From UBA1424 sp041654095 (GTDB lineage: Bacteria > Bacillota_I > Bacilli_A > RFN20 > CAG-826): DNA of 64,000 nt. The translations under genes were made by a program, and so were the position numbers. Numbering within the stretch: position 1 is the stretch's first letter; every line of letters begins with the position of its first letter. The stretch is from assembly GCA_041654095.1 (NCBI GenBank), contig JBAZED010000002.1:1-64000 (forward strand). Direction: 5' to 3'. Shown one piece after another: positions 1-8,088 of the stretch. The notes beneath the pieces were generated by a model. The model saw nothing but the letters and a program-made list of their open reading frames with translations, searched no databases and had not been told where the DNA came from.

Positions 1-116
1 GGAAAATGTTGGAGAAAGTTCTCTTTGAGCCGCGCACCAAAAATTTAACTTGTGTTGACTTTTTAGCCATATCAATTGTTCATTACATAGAAGAAATCTA
101 CAGAAATCATTCAAAA

Positions 117-857
117 CTAGTTTCGCAAAATTAAGTTACATTCATTTCTAAATTCATTCCACTTATCAAGATATCTAATTTTTAGAATATCTTTGAATTT
201 GCAATTTATTGCATGGGGAGAATTTTTTTCTGCCACTTCGCTTCTTGATGATGCGCCAAAATGCAGCAGCAGCTCTTCTTTGTTAATTGAACACAATTGC
301 ACAGTCGGAGAAATAAACGGGGAAATTAGTGCCTCCCTATTTTTTTTAAATACACTATTGATTCTAGCGCTATTATAAGAATAAATACCGCAATGAATTG
401 GGATAAGCTTTGTTACCTGAGCAACTTTCTTTTCAGGGCAAATAACGAATATGTATTCAAAACATTTCGAGTAATCATTAATTTGTTTGCCTAGCCTGGT
501 CAAGGAATCATAATTGGTCTTGATTTCGAAAGCAGCGCTGTGCCCATTAATGCTTACTATGTCTGCGCGACTATCGTTAACAGGAAATTCAGTAAAGGTG
601 ACCGAACTCGAATTAGAAAGGTTATGAATAACAAACGATTTCTTAATATAATACTCGTTTCTGTAATAGCGTTTTAGAAGAGAGTAAACTGCGCTTTCAT
701 AGGGCTTATTTCTAAAAACAAGTTCATATTTAATGCCGTATGAATCGATAAAAACGTCATTAATCTTTGACGATTTGCTTGCGTATGCTTCATAAAAAAG
801 TCTTGTGCGTCTTTCCAAATCGCTTTTGCAATAAATGGTGTCAAATAATAAACTCAT
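117..857 (-). CDS. sce7726-like nuclease-fold protein
   Basis: A 246-residue protein with a central stretch that looks like a PD-(D/E)XK nuclease core: an acidic RADIV strand (about residues 97-101), then AAFEIKTNYDSL (about 108-119), where E-x-K would be the catalytic pair, followed by a helix with KQINDY and a hydrophobic strand YIFVICPE. This pattern resembles the sce7726 family, which is often found in defence islands and phages; its biochemical role is not established. The gene sits beside a type II restriction-modification pair and has similar AT-rich composition, so a defence or mobile-element context is inferred. There is no Shine-Dalgarno; a promoter places the transcription start at or next to the ATG. 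Family assignment is moderately sure, function is not known. Confidence 0.6.
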   Translation of the reverse strand: MSLLFDTIYCKSDLERRTRLFYEAYASKSSKINDVFIDSYGIKYELVFRNKPYESAVYSLLKRYYRNEYYIKKSFVIHNLSNSSSVTFTEFPVNDSRADIVSINGHSAAFEIKTNYDSLTRLGKQINDYSKCFEYIFVICPEKKVAQVTKLIPIHCGIYSYNSARINSVFKKNREALISPFISPTVQLCSINKEELLLHFGASSRSEVAEKNSPHAINCKFKDILKIRYLDKWNEFRNECNLILRN

Positions 858-863
858 ACTATT

Positions 864-892
864 ATTTTATTGAAGTCATAGTAATAATGCAA
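864..892 (-). promoter_or_regulatory. Promoter of the sce7726-like gene, probably leaderless
   Basis: On the minus strand TTGCAT (887-892) and TAAAAT (864-869) are separated by 17 bp. Only 6 nt lie between the -10 box and the ATG at 857, so transcription should start at about the A of the start codon. No Shine-Dalgarno is present. Confidence 0.5.
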
Positions 893-1015
893 GGCAATTA
901 GCATAACTAAAATCAGAATGATTTTATTCGCTCACATTCTCCACGCGAATATTATTGATAAAAAATGTAAATAATACTTTATTAAAGGTTTTTCCATGCA
1001 TTTTATTCATGAATG

Positions 1016-2410
1016 CTATTCGCCCTTAAGCATTGTTTCCGAAATAAACACTTTATTAAACCAAAAGCATTGTTTCGTATATGCTGTTTTTCCAGTGCTT
1101 TTATCGGCCAGCGGGAGTTGAAAAACATTAACTGCTTTGTTTGCGTGCGGTCGCACGTGACAAACATCATTGGAATTTCGCTTTTCTTTAGGGAAGTGGT
1201 CCTTGATTCTTCCGTGATTATCAAAATACAGAGCCTCCCCGTTCGCAATTAATCGGGCGCAAAATTCAAACGTCTGTTTGATTGGCCCGTCAACTATGCG
1301 GTTTGGGATATTCCAAAACACGATTTTTTCAAAGTGTGGATTCCCATGTTCGTTATCTTTAAAAACGAAAAGCATCAGTTTCCAATCCACGAAGTTTTCT
1401 CTAATATCGGATTCTTCCCAGGTCGTGTTAATTAGTTCCTCAAATTCAAATGTTGGAAAGGACATACTTTCATGAGGAATGCCGTTATGATTAAGTCTGA
1501 CTGTTTTCAGTTTTATTCCAGAATCCAGCATTTCTTGAGTAGATGATTGTTTTCCAGTTAATCCAAGCATCTTTTGGGCAATTTTAAAATTTATGTCTTT
1601 GGAACTGAATTTCAAAGAAAAGATGTTTTTTAAATCTGGAACCGATTTGCCATAATATTGTGAAAGTTTAGATTTGTATGACTCCTCGAGCGTGTCGGCC
1701 ATCCACTCATCATCGGAAACAAAGCGCGGAACATAAGGACCGATTCTATGAATAATCTCTCGATATAGTCTTGTCATAAAACCAGTTTTAAATGAATAGG
1801 CCCTTTGTTTCGCTTCTTCTATACCGTGCGGCTGGCATCTTCTGGTTAATGCGTTGGCTCCTTTTGTGCAAGCGGCCAAAAAGGTTGTATCTGACTCAGA
1901 TATTTCATGTGCTTTGCCGGTTACTATTTTGGAATGTATTATTTCCCAGTCGCGCATAATAGTTCTATACTCCAGCGATTTCTCAAATTCATATAAATCA
2001 TATGCAGTGAATTCAAAATCAGTTTCCGGAATGCCTTTAATATATTTGTAAAAGCATATAAGCAATTTTTTATTTTTTTTATAAAACGAACTTGTTTCAA
2101 AAGTTGCTTTTGCTTCTTCGAAGTAGTCAATAATATTAAGGACCAATCTTTCTTTTGAAGAGAACGTTCCGTTTTCATTACGCTTAATTGGCGTAACTTT
2201 TAATTCAATTCCTGCATCAAGAAAGTCCGGATTGTTATCATTATTAGGCTTATACCCAAAAACATTTTCTTCAATAAATGAACCAATATTACCTTTGTTG
2301 GCGGCATTTCCAAAATCGTCAAATCCAAGCTGACCGAGGGTTTTATTCACGAGTTGTTTTGCGGTCTCAAGAATCTCTTTTTCGCTTAAGTATCTTTTGC
2401 TTATTTCCAT
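1016..2410 (-). CDS. Sau3AI-type restriction endonuclease (GATC)
   Basis: A 464-residue type II restriction enzyme of the MutH/Sau3AI family, predicted to cut unmethylated GATC. The N-terminal half has the MutH-like active site: NPDFLDAGIELKV, where the Asp and the E-x-K lysine fit the catalytic triad. The C-terminal half has a second, degenerate copy, EMLDSGIKLKTV, in which the catalytic Glu is Lys. This catalytic-plus-pseudo-domain layout is what is known for Sau3AI (about 489 residues), so the family call is firm. An ATG at 2452 is in frame, but the ATG at 2410 is preferred because AGGA lies 6 nt upstream and the family N terminus begins there. It is divergent from the cognate methylase at 2528. 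Specificity for GATC is inferred from the family. Confidence 0.85.
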   Translation of the reverse strand: MEISKRYLSEKEILETAKQLVNKTLGQLGFDDFGNAANKGNIGSFIEENVFGYKPNNDNNPDFLDAGIELKVTPIKRNENGTFSSKERLVLNIIDYFEEAKATFETSSFYKKNKKLLICFYKYIKGIPETDFEFTAYDLYEFEKSLEYRTIMRDWEIIHSKIVTGKAHEISESDTTFLAACTKGANALTRRCQPHGIEEAKQRAYSFKTGFMTRLYREIIHRIGPYVPRFVSDDEWMADTLEESYKSKLSQYYGKSVPDLKNIFSLKFSSKDINFKIAQKMLGLTGKQSSTQEMLDSGIKLKTVRLNHNGIPHESMSFPTFEFEELINTTWEESDIRENFVDWKLMLFVFKDNEHGNPHFEKIVFWNIPNRIVDGPIKQTFEFCARLIANGEALYFDNHGRIKDHFPKEKRNSNDVCHVRPHANKAVNVFQLPLADKSTGKTAYTKQCFWFNKVFISETMLKGE

Positions 2411-2491
2411 GAGTGTCCTACCGAAATTATACCAAAGAAGCACGAAGCTCACAATTTCAGATATTTGTTCAACAATATTGATAAATATATC

Positions 2492-2520
2492 TTGATCGGC
2501 GATGATAAATAAGCTAAAAT
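2492..2520 (+). promoter_or_regulatory. Methylase promoter with a GATC in the -35 box
   Basis: TTGATC (2492-2497), 17 bp, then TAAAAT (2515-2520). The methylase ATG is at 2528, 7 nt after the -10 box, and no Shine-Dalgarno is visible, which suggests a leaderless mRNA. GATC at 2494-2497 is the only GATC in the divergent intergenic space and is the predicted target of the encoded methylase, so its methylation could feed back on expression (inference). Confidence 0.45.
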
Positions 2521-2527
2521 TTGTAAT

Positions 2528-3772
2528 ATGAATAAAACGGTAACAGAGTTATTTGCAGGTGTGGGCGGATTCCGAGTTGGACTAAATGATATCACCGAAT
2601 TTGATAATAACGGCAGGGCCATCGAAAACGGCAAATGGAATTTTGTTTGGGCCAATCAATGGGAACCCGCGACAAAACTTCAGCATGCTTTCGATTGTTA
2701 TATAACAAGGTTCGAAAATTGTGACGTCTCTAATGTGGACATATCGCTTGTCGATAAGAACCAAATACCCAGTCACACACTTTTGGTGGGTGGTTTCCCT
2801 TGTCAAGATTATTCGGTAGCAAGGAGTCTTTCTAAAGAAAAAGGCATCGAAGGGAAAAGGGGCGTTCTTTGGTGGCAAATTAATGAAATAATTGGCAAAA
2901 AACGTCCTCCTTTTGTGCTCTTAGAGAACGTAGATAGATTGATTAAATCTCCTTCTAAACAGCGGGGAAGAGACTACGGCGTGATGCTTCGTTGTTTAAC
3001 TAATCAAGATTATTCTTGTGAATGGAGAGTAATAAATGCCGCGGACTATGGAGGTCCACAGCGCAGGAGAAGGATTTATATTTTTGCTTATGATAATAAA
3101 ACAAAGTATGGTAAAACAATTTCGAAATTGAGCGCAGATATGGTAATTGATTCACACGGGTTATTTGCAAAAGCTTTTCCCGTCGAAAAAGATTGTGCCA
3201 AAGCAAATACTATACAATTGGTTAAAGGCTTCAAAGATTTGCTAGAGGTCTCCAATAAATTCAGAGCCGCTTTTTATGCCTCGGGTTATATGAAAAAAGG
3301 TGTTGTATATACTAAAAAAACTAATCCTTTGTTTGAAAAGCCAATTCCTCTATCCAAAATTGTTGAAAAAGAAAAAGTTGATGAACGATATTTTCTAACA
3401 CCTTTGCAAGAAGAAAAATTCAAATATTTACGTGGGGGAAAGGCGATTCCAAGAACAAATAAAGAAGGCCAAAAATACAGTTATTCAGAAGGAGCTATGT
3501 CCCCTTATGATAATCTGAATCTTCCAGGAAGAACAACGCTTACTTCTGAAAGCACAACAAACCGTTCGACCCATATAATAATGGACAAAAAAGAAAAACG
3601 ACTCAGAAAATTAACACCTGTCGAATGTGAGAGACTTAATCAATTTCCTGACAATTGGACCAACACAGGAATGCCAGAAAGAACGCGATATTTCATGATG
3701 GGGAATGCTTTAGTATGCGGAGTAATTCATAGGATTGGCGAACAATTATCGACTATTATCGATATTGAGTAG
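2528..3772 (+). CDS. DNA cytosine-5 methyltransferase (GATC, Sau3AI-type)
   Basis: A 414-residue C5-cytosine methylase. The ordered motifs are visible: motif I ELFAGVGGFRVGL near the N terminus (AdoMet binding), motif IV GGFPCQDYS with the catalytic Cys, motif VI ENVDRL, motif VIII QRRRRIYIFA, a variable region that should hold target recognition, motif IX RKLTPVECERLNQFP, and motif X MMGNALVCGVI. Together with the divergent Sau3AI-like endonuclease this should be the protecting methylase, making GAT-5mC. No controller (C) protein gene is nearby, so control may come through the promoter itself. The downstream PHP gene begins 34 bp after the stop. The class call is near certain; GATC specificity is inferred from the partner. 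Confidence 0.92.
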   Translation: MNKTVTELFAGVGGFRVGLNDITEFDNNGRAIENGKWNFVWANQWEPATKLQHAFDCYITRFENCDVSNVDISLVDKNQIPSHTLLVGGFPCQDYSVARSLSKEKGIEGKRGVLWWQINEIIGKKRPPFVLLENVDRLIKSPSKQRGRDYGVMLRCLTNQDYSCEWRVINAADYGGPQRRRRIYIFAYDNKTKYGKTISKLSADMVIDSHGLFAKAFPVEKDCAKANTIQLVKGFKDLLEVSNKFRAAFYASGYMKKGVVYTKKTNPLFEKPIPLSKIVEKEKVDERYFLTPLQEEKFKYLRGGKAIPRTNKEGQKYSYSEGAMSPYDNLNLPGRTTLTSESTTNRSTHIIMDKKEKRLRKLTPVECERLNQFPDNWTNTGMPERTRYFMMGNALVCGVIHRIGEQLSTIIDIE

Positions 3773-3806
3773 CTTAATTTGATATAAACGCTGATTAATT
3801 CTTGAT

Positions 3807-4652
3807 ATGCTTACTAACCTCCACTGTCATTCCAACCAAAGCGACGGCGCAAATCCACCCTCGGTATTAATCGATATCCTAGCCGAAGATGGTCTTGAGT
3901 TAATTTCGCTGACCGATCACGATACCATCTCTGGACTTGAAGAAGCTAAAAAGCGATGCGATGAAAAGGGCATAATCTTTTTATCCGGAGTCGAGTTTTC
4001 AACCTCGCTCGCGGAATGCCCGCTTTCTTTCGCAAACAACTATACCGCTTGCCATATTTTGGCATATGGCTTCGATGTCGATATGATGAAAGAAAAGATA
4101 AAGGAACATCACGTCAAAATGAAGACGGGAGTGACCGCGTTGATAACCGAGCTTCAAGAAGCTGGGTACCAGATTAACACTAAAGATCTACCAAACAATG
4201 ACTTTTGGACAAGCCTCGACGTGGCGAAGCTCTTAGTCGCGAGAGGATATTCGAACAGCCTCTGGCCGACGTTTGATAACATCATCTCAAAAACGAAAAA
4301 TCGAAGGATATTTTTCATCGGTCCAAGAGAAATAATTCGCATCATTCACGAATGCGGAGGTTTGGCCTTTCTCGCTCATCCCTTCGATATTATTCAAGAC
4401 GACATGAAGGTCGGTATTCCGTTATCGTTTACCGAAGAACTAATTCGTTATCTGATGAGTCTCGGCATAGACGGCATTGAGGCGCAATATTTTTATTACG
4501 CCCCCGAAACCCGCAACCATCTCATTGATCAAGCCAAAAAATGTAATTTACTGATATCCTATGGAACCGATTTTCATGGAATGCGCCGCCTAGAAAGCAA
4601 ATATTTTGACGTTACTCCACTACCAGAATGGGTAAGAAGACTGCTTTATTAA
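3807..4652 (+). CDS. PHP-domain metal-dependent phosphoesterase
   Basis: A 281-residue PHP protein, similar to RNase AM / 3',5'-nucleoside bisphosphate phosphatase-like enzymes. Metal ligands are in the expected order: HCHSNQSDG at the N terminus, LTDHDT (about residues 36-41), GVEFS (about 61-65), CHILAYGFD (about 82-90), AHPFD (about 193-197) and GTDFHG (about 257-262). All ligand positions appear intact, so an active phosphoesterase is expected. It lies just after the methylase on the same strand, but no Shine-Dalgarno or clear promoter was seen before its ATG. Whether it belongs functionally to the restriction module or is an ordinary nucleotide-recycling enzyme cannot be told from sequence. 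Confidence 0.8.
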   Translation: MLTNLHCHSNQSDGANPPSVLIDILAEDGLELISLTDHDTISGLEEAKKRCDEKGIIFLSGVEFSTSLAECPLSFANNYTACHILAYGFDVDMMKEKIKEHHVKMKTGVTALITELQEAGYQINTKDLPNNDFWTSLDVAKLLVARGYSNSLWPTFDNIISKTKNRRIFFIGPREIIRIIHECGGLAFLAHPFDIIQDDMKVGIPLSFTEELIRYLMSLGIDGIEAQYFYYAPETRNHLIDQAKKCNLLISYGTDFHGMRRLESKYFDVTPLPEWVRRLLY

Positions 4653-4676
4653 AACTCACCGACAGCAGCGGTCAAA

Positions 4677-4970
4677 TTAGCGACTGACTTTCCCGGTCAC
4701 CGGTTCATCGTTTTTGATGTCATAGACGTGGGGGGTGAATTTTACTCCCAGTTTGTCGAAACCGCCTTCGACGATGTAGCCGGCTTCTTTCCAAAACTTA
4801 AAGTATGCTTGTTTACTTCTGTTTCGGTAAAGCATTGCTTCTCCATCAAGCAAAGCGGAAAGGAAATCATCGGCTTCACCATCTAAGATTTCCTTGATTT
4901 CGGAGTACGATAATTCGACTACTCCATTGTTTTTTACTAGATAACTAATCAGCATTTCAAATTTCTTCAT
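4677..4970 (-). CDS. Small DUF7662-like protein
   Basis: A 97-residue protein whose layout, an N-terminal helix (MLISYLVKNN), a strand/helix with LSYSEIKEIL, then KFWKEAGYIVEG and a final VKFTPHV strand, resembles the DUF7662 family as I remember it (small domain often next to nucleases). The match was made by eye and is tentative. A GAGGAG ribosome site lies 5 nt before the ATG. It is convergent with the PHP gene, with 24 bp between the two stops. Function unknown. Confidence 0.55.
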   Translation of the reverse strand: MKKFEMLISYLVKNNGVVELSYSEIKEILDGEADDFLSALLDGEAMLYRNRSKQAYFKFWKEAGYIVEGGFDKLGVKFTPHVYDIKNDEPVTGKVSR

Positions 4971-5044
4971 ATTGCTCCTCGCTCCCTTTTTAGGTATCCT
5001 AATTATATTTATAACATGTTTATCTCGCGATTATTCCCAAATTA

Positions 5045-5074
5045 ATTGTGTTTACACAATTCGCTTGGTAGAAT
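5045..5074 (+). promoter_or_regulatory. Promoter with palindromic operator candidate
   Basis: ATTGTGTTTACACAAT (5045-5060) is a perfect inverted repeat with a 2-nt centre. It overlaps a weak -35 (TTGTGT, 5046-5051), which is 17 bp from a -10-like TAGAAT (5069-5074). The layout fits repressor control of the membrane-protein gene starting at 5119; the regulator is not in the neighbourhood. Confidence 0.4.
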
Positions 5075-5118
5075 ACAAAAAGCAGTATCAAAAACGCGTT
5101 TTATAGGGGGTTCTTTTT

Positions 5119-5889
5119 ATGAACATAATCATCCTCGGCTCGTTATTCGACGGACCTCACTTAGGTTATATCGCTATCTCGCTAGCGCTCACCGCTCTCT
5201 TCCTGTGGCTTCCTTTCCGCTTCATCAAAAGCCAAAAGTATAAGGATATCTATTTAAAGTTTTGGGCCCTAGCAACTTTTTTTCTTCATGTTTCACCATT
5301 GTGGGTTCAATTTCTAAGCGGCCAACAGCCAATCGCAGCTGACAACGTGTTGTTTCCGATCTACTTCTGCAATATGTCAATGTATCTATTAGTCATAATC
5401 GCCCTATGGGGCAACAAAAAAACAAAATTCTTTGGCTATATTTCGACGATTGTCGCTTACGCCGGAATGTTTGGAGCTTTAATCTCTCTGTTCTATCCCG
5501 AGTACTATTTGCATGGCGCGTCAACAATCTTTGAATGGGGCGTTTTCAAGAGTATGTTAAGCCATAGTACAATGCTGATCGGCTCCATATATTTGTTCGT
5601 CGGCGGCTATTTCAAAGTCAATCGCTATAACGTCATCGTTTATTCGATCGGGCTTCTTTTCTTCGGGGCGGTCGGTTTAATCGTCAACTGGACGTTTGCC
5701 GCAGCGGGGCTGTACGCGCCTAACGCGATGTATCTGCAGCATCCGCCGATTGAAGATGTCCCATTCCTAAATGTCTATGTTATCGCTGCCTTAATGGTTT
5801 TGTTAGTTTTCGCTATTTCGTATGTTTATGAACTGATCAACCGCAAAATAACCCTCCATAAAAAACCCCTTGTCCAAATAAATAACTAG
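5119..5889 (+). CDS. Multi-spanning membrane protein, YwaF/TMEM164-like
   Basis: A 256-residue integral membrane protein with about seven hydrophobic segments and short, partly basic loops (for example FRFIKSQKYKD after the first helix). A conserved-looking polar cluster, DNVLFPIYFCN, lies at the start of the third segment, and HGASTIFEWG and LSHSTMLIG lie near the fourth and fifth. Size, topology and these motifs recall the YwaF family (TIGR02206), whose function is unknown in bacteria; I am only moderately sure. A strong AGGGGG ribosome site is 8 nt before the ATG. The gene ends at a bidirectional terminator shared with the convergent flavin reductase operon. Confidence 0.6.
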   Translation: MNIIILGSLFDGPHLGYIAISLALTALFLWLPFRFIKSQKYKDIYLKFWALATFFLHVSPLWVQFLSGQQPIAADNVLFPIYFCNMSMYLLVIIALWGNKKTKFFGYISTIVAYAGMFGALISLFYPEYYLHGASTIFEWGVFKSMLSHSTMLIGSIYLFVGGYFKVNRYNVIVYSIGLLFFGAVGLIVNWTFAAAGLYAPNAMYLQHPPIEDVPFLNVYVIAALMVLLVFAISYVYELINRKITLHKKPLVQINN

Positions 5890-5926
5890 TTGAACACACA
5901 GCAACACTTTATTTAATATGTCGCAC

Positions 5927-5964
5927 AAAAAAGGCGTGTAATGCTTGACTACATCGCCTTTTTT
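5927..5964. terminator. Bidirectional rho-independent terminator
   Basis: AAAAAAGGCG (5927-5936) pairs with CGCCTTTTTT (5955-5964) across an 18-nt loop, so it works on both strands between the convergent genes ending at 5889 and 5975. It is nested inside a wider inverted repeat, GAACACACA (5892-5900) / TGTGTGTTC (5967-5975). Confidence 0.85.
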
Positions 5965-5974
5965 CGTGTGTGTT

Positions 5975-6898
5975 CTATTTCTTTTCTTTTGCGCGCTTAT
6001 CTCTGATGGCATCCATATGTTCGGCGGTTACTAACTGGACATTGTTTTCCTTAGCCCATGAAATGCATCCCTTTAACGCGGTGTTCAGGAAGATGCGAGG
6101 GACTTTGACCAATTTGGCGCACGCTTCATCGGTAAACTTAATGGCGGGGTCAATGCGGTCCGCGGCATAGCGAACCGAAATGATCGATACTTCGCGGGTC
6201 GGAAGTTTCTCGGCATGAGGTTTTGTAAACCGCGTATACCAAAAGCTCTTCGAATCGCGGTAACCATAGTCGACAGGAACGCGCGGAAAGGACTTGGCTT
6301 CGATGCCATTGATAATGGCGTTGTAGTATTTGTCTCTCATCAAAACTTTATCGACGCGCAAGATAAAATGCGCGCCGAACGGGCTGGTAATGCCATTAAA
6401 GTTATGGTAAGGAGCTGGGTACCCATCGAGGAGACCGGGTTTATTGGCATCCGCACCATCGAGCTCTTTCATCCACGTGCACTCAAAAATCTGAAAGCTC
6501 TCGGCGACAACTTTTGGAAAGATTTGATCGGGATGCTCTTCAGCCATCAATCCATCTTCTAACGTAAAAAGACAGTCTTTCATTTTTTCTTGCGGCGTAT
6601 CGCCAGGCCAACCGAGGCGCACCGCTTCCTTAAAGAATTTCTTGTCGTCAGGAATAAAATTGAGCGAGCAGCGGCCTCGCGAAAGGAGGTGCTGAGCCGT
6701 ATTTGATGAATTCCGGCAGCATAACAGCATCGCGTAATAGCCTTTCCCGGCCACATAATAAGGTTGGAGGAGGGAATACGCTCCGAGGCTCGTCGAGCCA
6801 TCGTCGGCGAGCGTACCGACCAAGACGGTCGGCATCGGAAAGAAAGCCGATGTCTGATAAAAGTTGTCGACGATGCGCAGATCCTTAAAATTGCTCAT
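5975..6898 (-). CDS. Flavin reductase-like protein with C-terminal PCP_red-like domain
   Basis: A 307-residue protein. Residues about 15-220 look like an FMN-binding split-barrel flavin reductase domain (PMPTVLVGTL, then SLGAYSLLQPYYVAG, CCRNSSNTAQHLL and SLNFIPDD). Residues about 253-300 (KFTDEACAKLVKVPRIFL, then AKENNVQLVTAEHMDAI) resemble the short PCP_red domain (Pfam name from protochlorophyllide reductase), which is found at the ends of redox proteins including Fe-S and nitrogenase-like ones. The combination is unusual and was recognised by eye. It is the last gene of a six-gene operon: its ATG lies 1 nt after the nitroreductase stop. Likely role: flavin or substrate reduction supporting the other redox enzymes. 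First domain fairly sure, second tentative. Confidence 0.7.
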   Translation of the reverse strand: MSNFKDLRIVDNFYQTSAFFPMPTVLVGTLADDGSTSLGAYSLLQPYYVAGKGYYAMLLCCRNSSNTAQHLLSRGRCSLNFIPDDKKFFKEAVRLGWPGDTPQEKMKDCLFTLEDGLMAEEHPDQIFPKVVAESFQIFECTWMKELDGADANKPGLLDGYPAPYHNFNGITSPFGAHFILRVDKVLMRDKYYNAIINGIEAKSFPRVPVDYGYRDSKSFWYTRFTKPHAEKLPTREVSIISVRYAADRIDPAIKFTDEACAKLVKVPRIFLNTALKGCISWAKENNVQLVTAEHMDAIRDKRAKEKK

Positions 6899-6899
6899 A

Positions 6900-7562
6900 T
6901 TATTTAATAACCTCGACTTCCTGGCCGGTCACGGCTTCAAAGTGGTATTGGAGAATACCTAAATCGATATTCTGATAAAAGCCCACCCCATTTTTCATGA
7001 TTGCAACTTTTCCGTTATCGCATATGATTTTAAATTTTTGCTGGTTGACTGCTGTCGGCGCGAGCAAAGCGGCTTCAACGCCTAAATCAAACCATAATGG
7101 TTTGTCGCCGATGACTTCCGCGACATCAGCGTATTTCTTTGAGCGATGATCGGCACCCTGCGCCTCGCCATAGCCGAAAGAAATCACGCTTAGAATATCT
7201 TCGTCATTTTTTAGTTCAATCGGTGTTTTCCGCTTGCTGTACGACACGGCCACCCAACACGAATTAAGACCTGTTTCTTGAAGCTTTAAAACGATGGCTT
7301 GGCCATGATAACCGACCTTGGTTTCTTCTTCTTTAGTGCCGACAAAAGCGATGTAGTTGACGGCGTTGCGAAAACTCCCGTAATGGGCGAGCAGCGTTTG
7401 AAAGGCTCTGGGTTCATCATAGCAAACTTGAATGTTGAGGCTGCTTTGCTTTCGCTGCTCATCGACATAGTCATCGATGGCTTTTCTTACGTCCATTCCA
7501 ATCGCTTTATCCAGATAGTGCCTGACCGAATGCCGCCGGCGAATAAGCTCCATTATTTCCAC
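6900..7562 (-). CDS. Nitroreductase-family flavoprotein
   Basis: About 220 residues with the nitroreductase start MELIRRRHSVRHY (FMN phosphate-binding Arg/Ser), a central region with YHGQAIVLKLQETGLNSCWVA, and SFGYGE followed by a C-terminal LAPTAVNQQKFKI, where the typical PTAxNxQ motif is visible. Family members transfer electrons from NAD(P)H through FMN to nitro compounds, quinones, enones or flavins. The start chosen is the GTG at 7562: AAGGA lies 7 nt upstream inside the end of the GNAT gene, whose stop is 4 nt before. An ATG at 7553 (MELIRR) is the alternative. Physiological substrate unknown. Confidence 0.85.
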   Translation of the reverse strand: MEIMELIRRRHSVRHYLDKAIGMDVRKAIDDYVDEQRKQSSLNIQVCYDEPRAFQTLLAHYGSFRNAVNYIAFVGTKEEETKVGYHGQAIVLKLQETGLNSCWVAVSYSKRKTPIELKNDEDILSVISFGYGEAQGADHRSKKYADVAEVIGDKPLWFDLGVEAALLAPTAVNQQKFKIICDNGKVAIMKNGVGFYQNIDLGILQYHFEAVTGQEVEVIK

Positions 7563-7566
7563 ATTG

Positions 7567-8076
7567 CTATCCTTCGATACTTTTATCAAACGCGATGCGC
7601 GGTTTTGTACCTTCAATCATCACTTCGCCGCACTTTTCAAACCCATTTTTAACAAGCAAGTTAATCATCGGAATATTCTTTTCGTGGGTATCGACTCTAA
7701 TCGTTTGAATACTTTTCCCCTTGGCGATGCCTTCGACGGCTCTCAGAATGCTTGTGGCGATGCCTTGCGAATGATGATCGCTTTTGACTGCGAAACGATG
7801 GATGACGAGATAAGGCGTGGGAAACCGCCACTGACCGGATGTTAGATGGTCGTAGTCTTCGTCGTGGTTGAGGAGGGCGATGATGCCGACGATTACGCCC
7901 TCTTCTTCCCAAACGTAAAAACGGTCATTTATGCTGTCTTCGGCGATCGTGGCGATGGTCGGTGCGCCGTCTTGCCACTGCCCTGAATTCTGCTTTTTTA
8001 AAAACTTCTGAGCGTCGTTAACGACGTCCATGATATCAGTTAAATCCGAAAGATGGGCGAGGCGAAGACCATTCAT
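7567..8076 (-). CDS. GNAT-family acetyltransferase
   Basis: A 169-residue Gcn5-related N-acetyltransferase. The acetyl-CoA signature is recognisable: HRFAVKSDHHSQGIATSILRAVE (motif A, about residues 93-115, with the Q-G-I-A turn in place of the usual Q/R-x-x-G-x-G/A), preceded by strand GVIVGIIALLN and followed by IRVDTHEKNIPMINLLVKNGFEKCGEV (motif B). Fourth gene of the reductase operon, 12 nt after DUF2804, with its 3' end carrying the ribosome site of the nitroreductase. It could acylate a small-molecule substrate of the pathway, but nothing in the sequence sets the acceptor. Confidence 0.85.
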   Translation of the reverse strand: MNGLRLAHLSDLTDIMDVVNDAQKFLKKQNSGQWQDGAPTIATIAEDSINDRFYVWEEEGVIVGIIALLNHDEDYDHLTSGQWRFPTPYLVIHRFAVKSDHHSQGIATSILRAVEGIAKGKSIQTIRVDTHEKNIPMINLLVKNGFEKCGEVMIEGTKPRIAFDKSIEG

Positions 8077-8088
8077 ACTATCAATATT

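Noticed and set aside
5889..5905. Shared motif GTTGAACACA(CA)GCAAC at 5890 and 24051
   Set aside because: Both copies lie in terminator regions and partly form stems; two copies of a short palindromic string are not enough for a repeat family.
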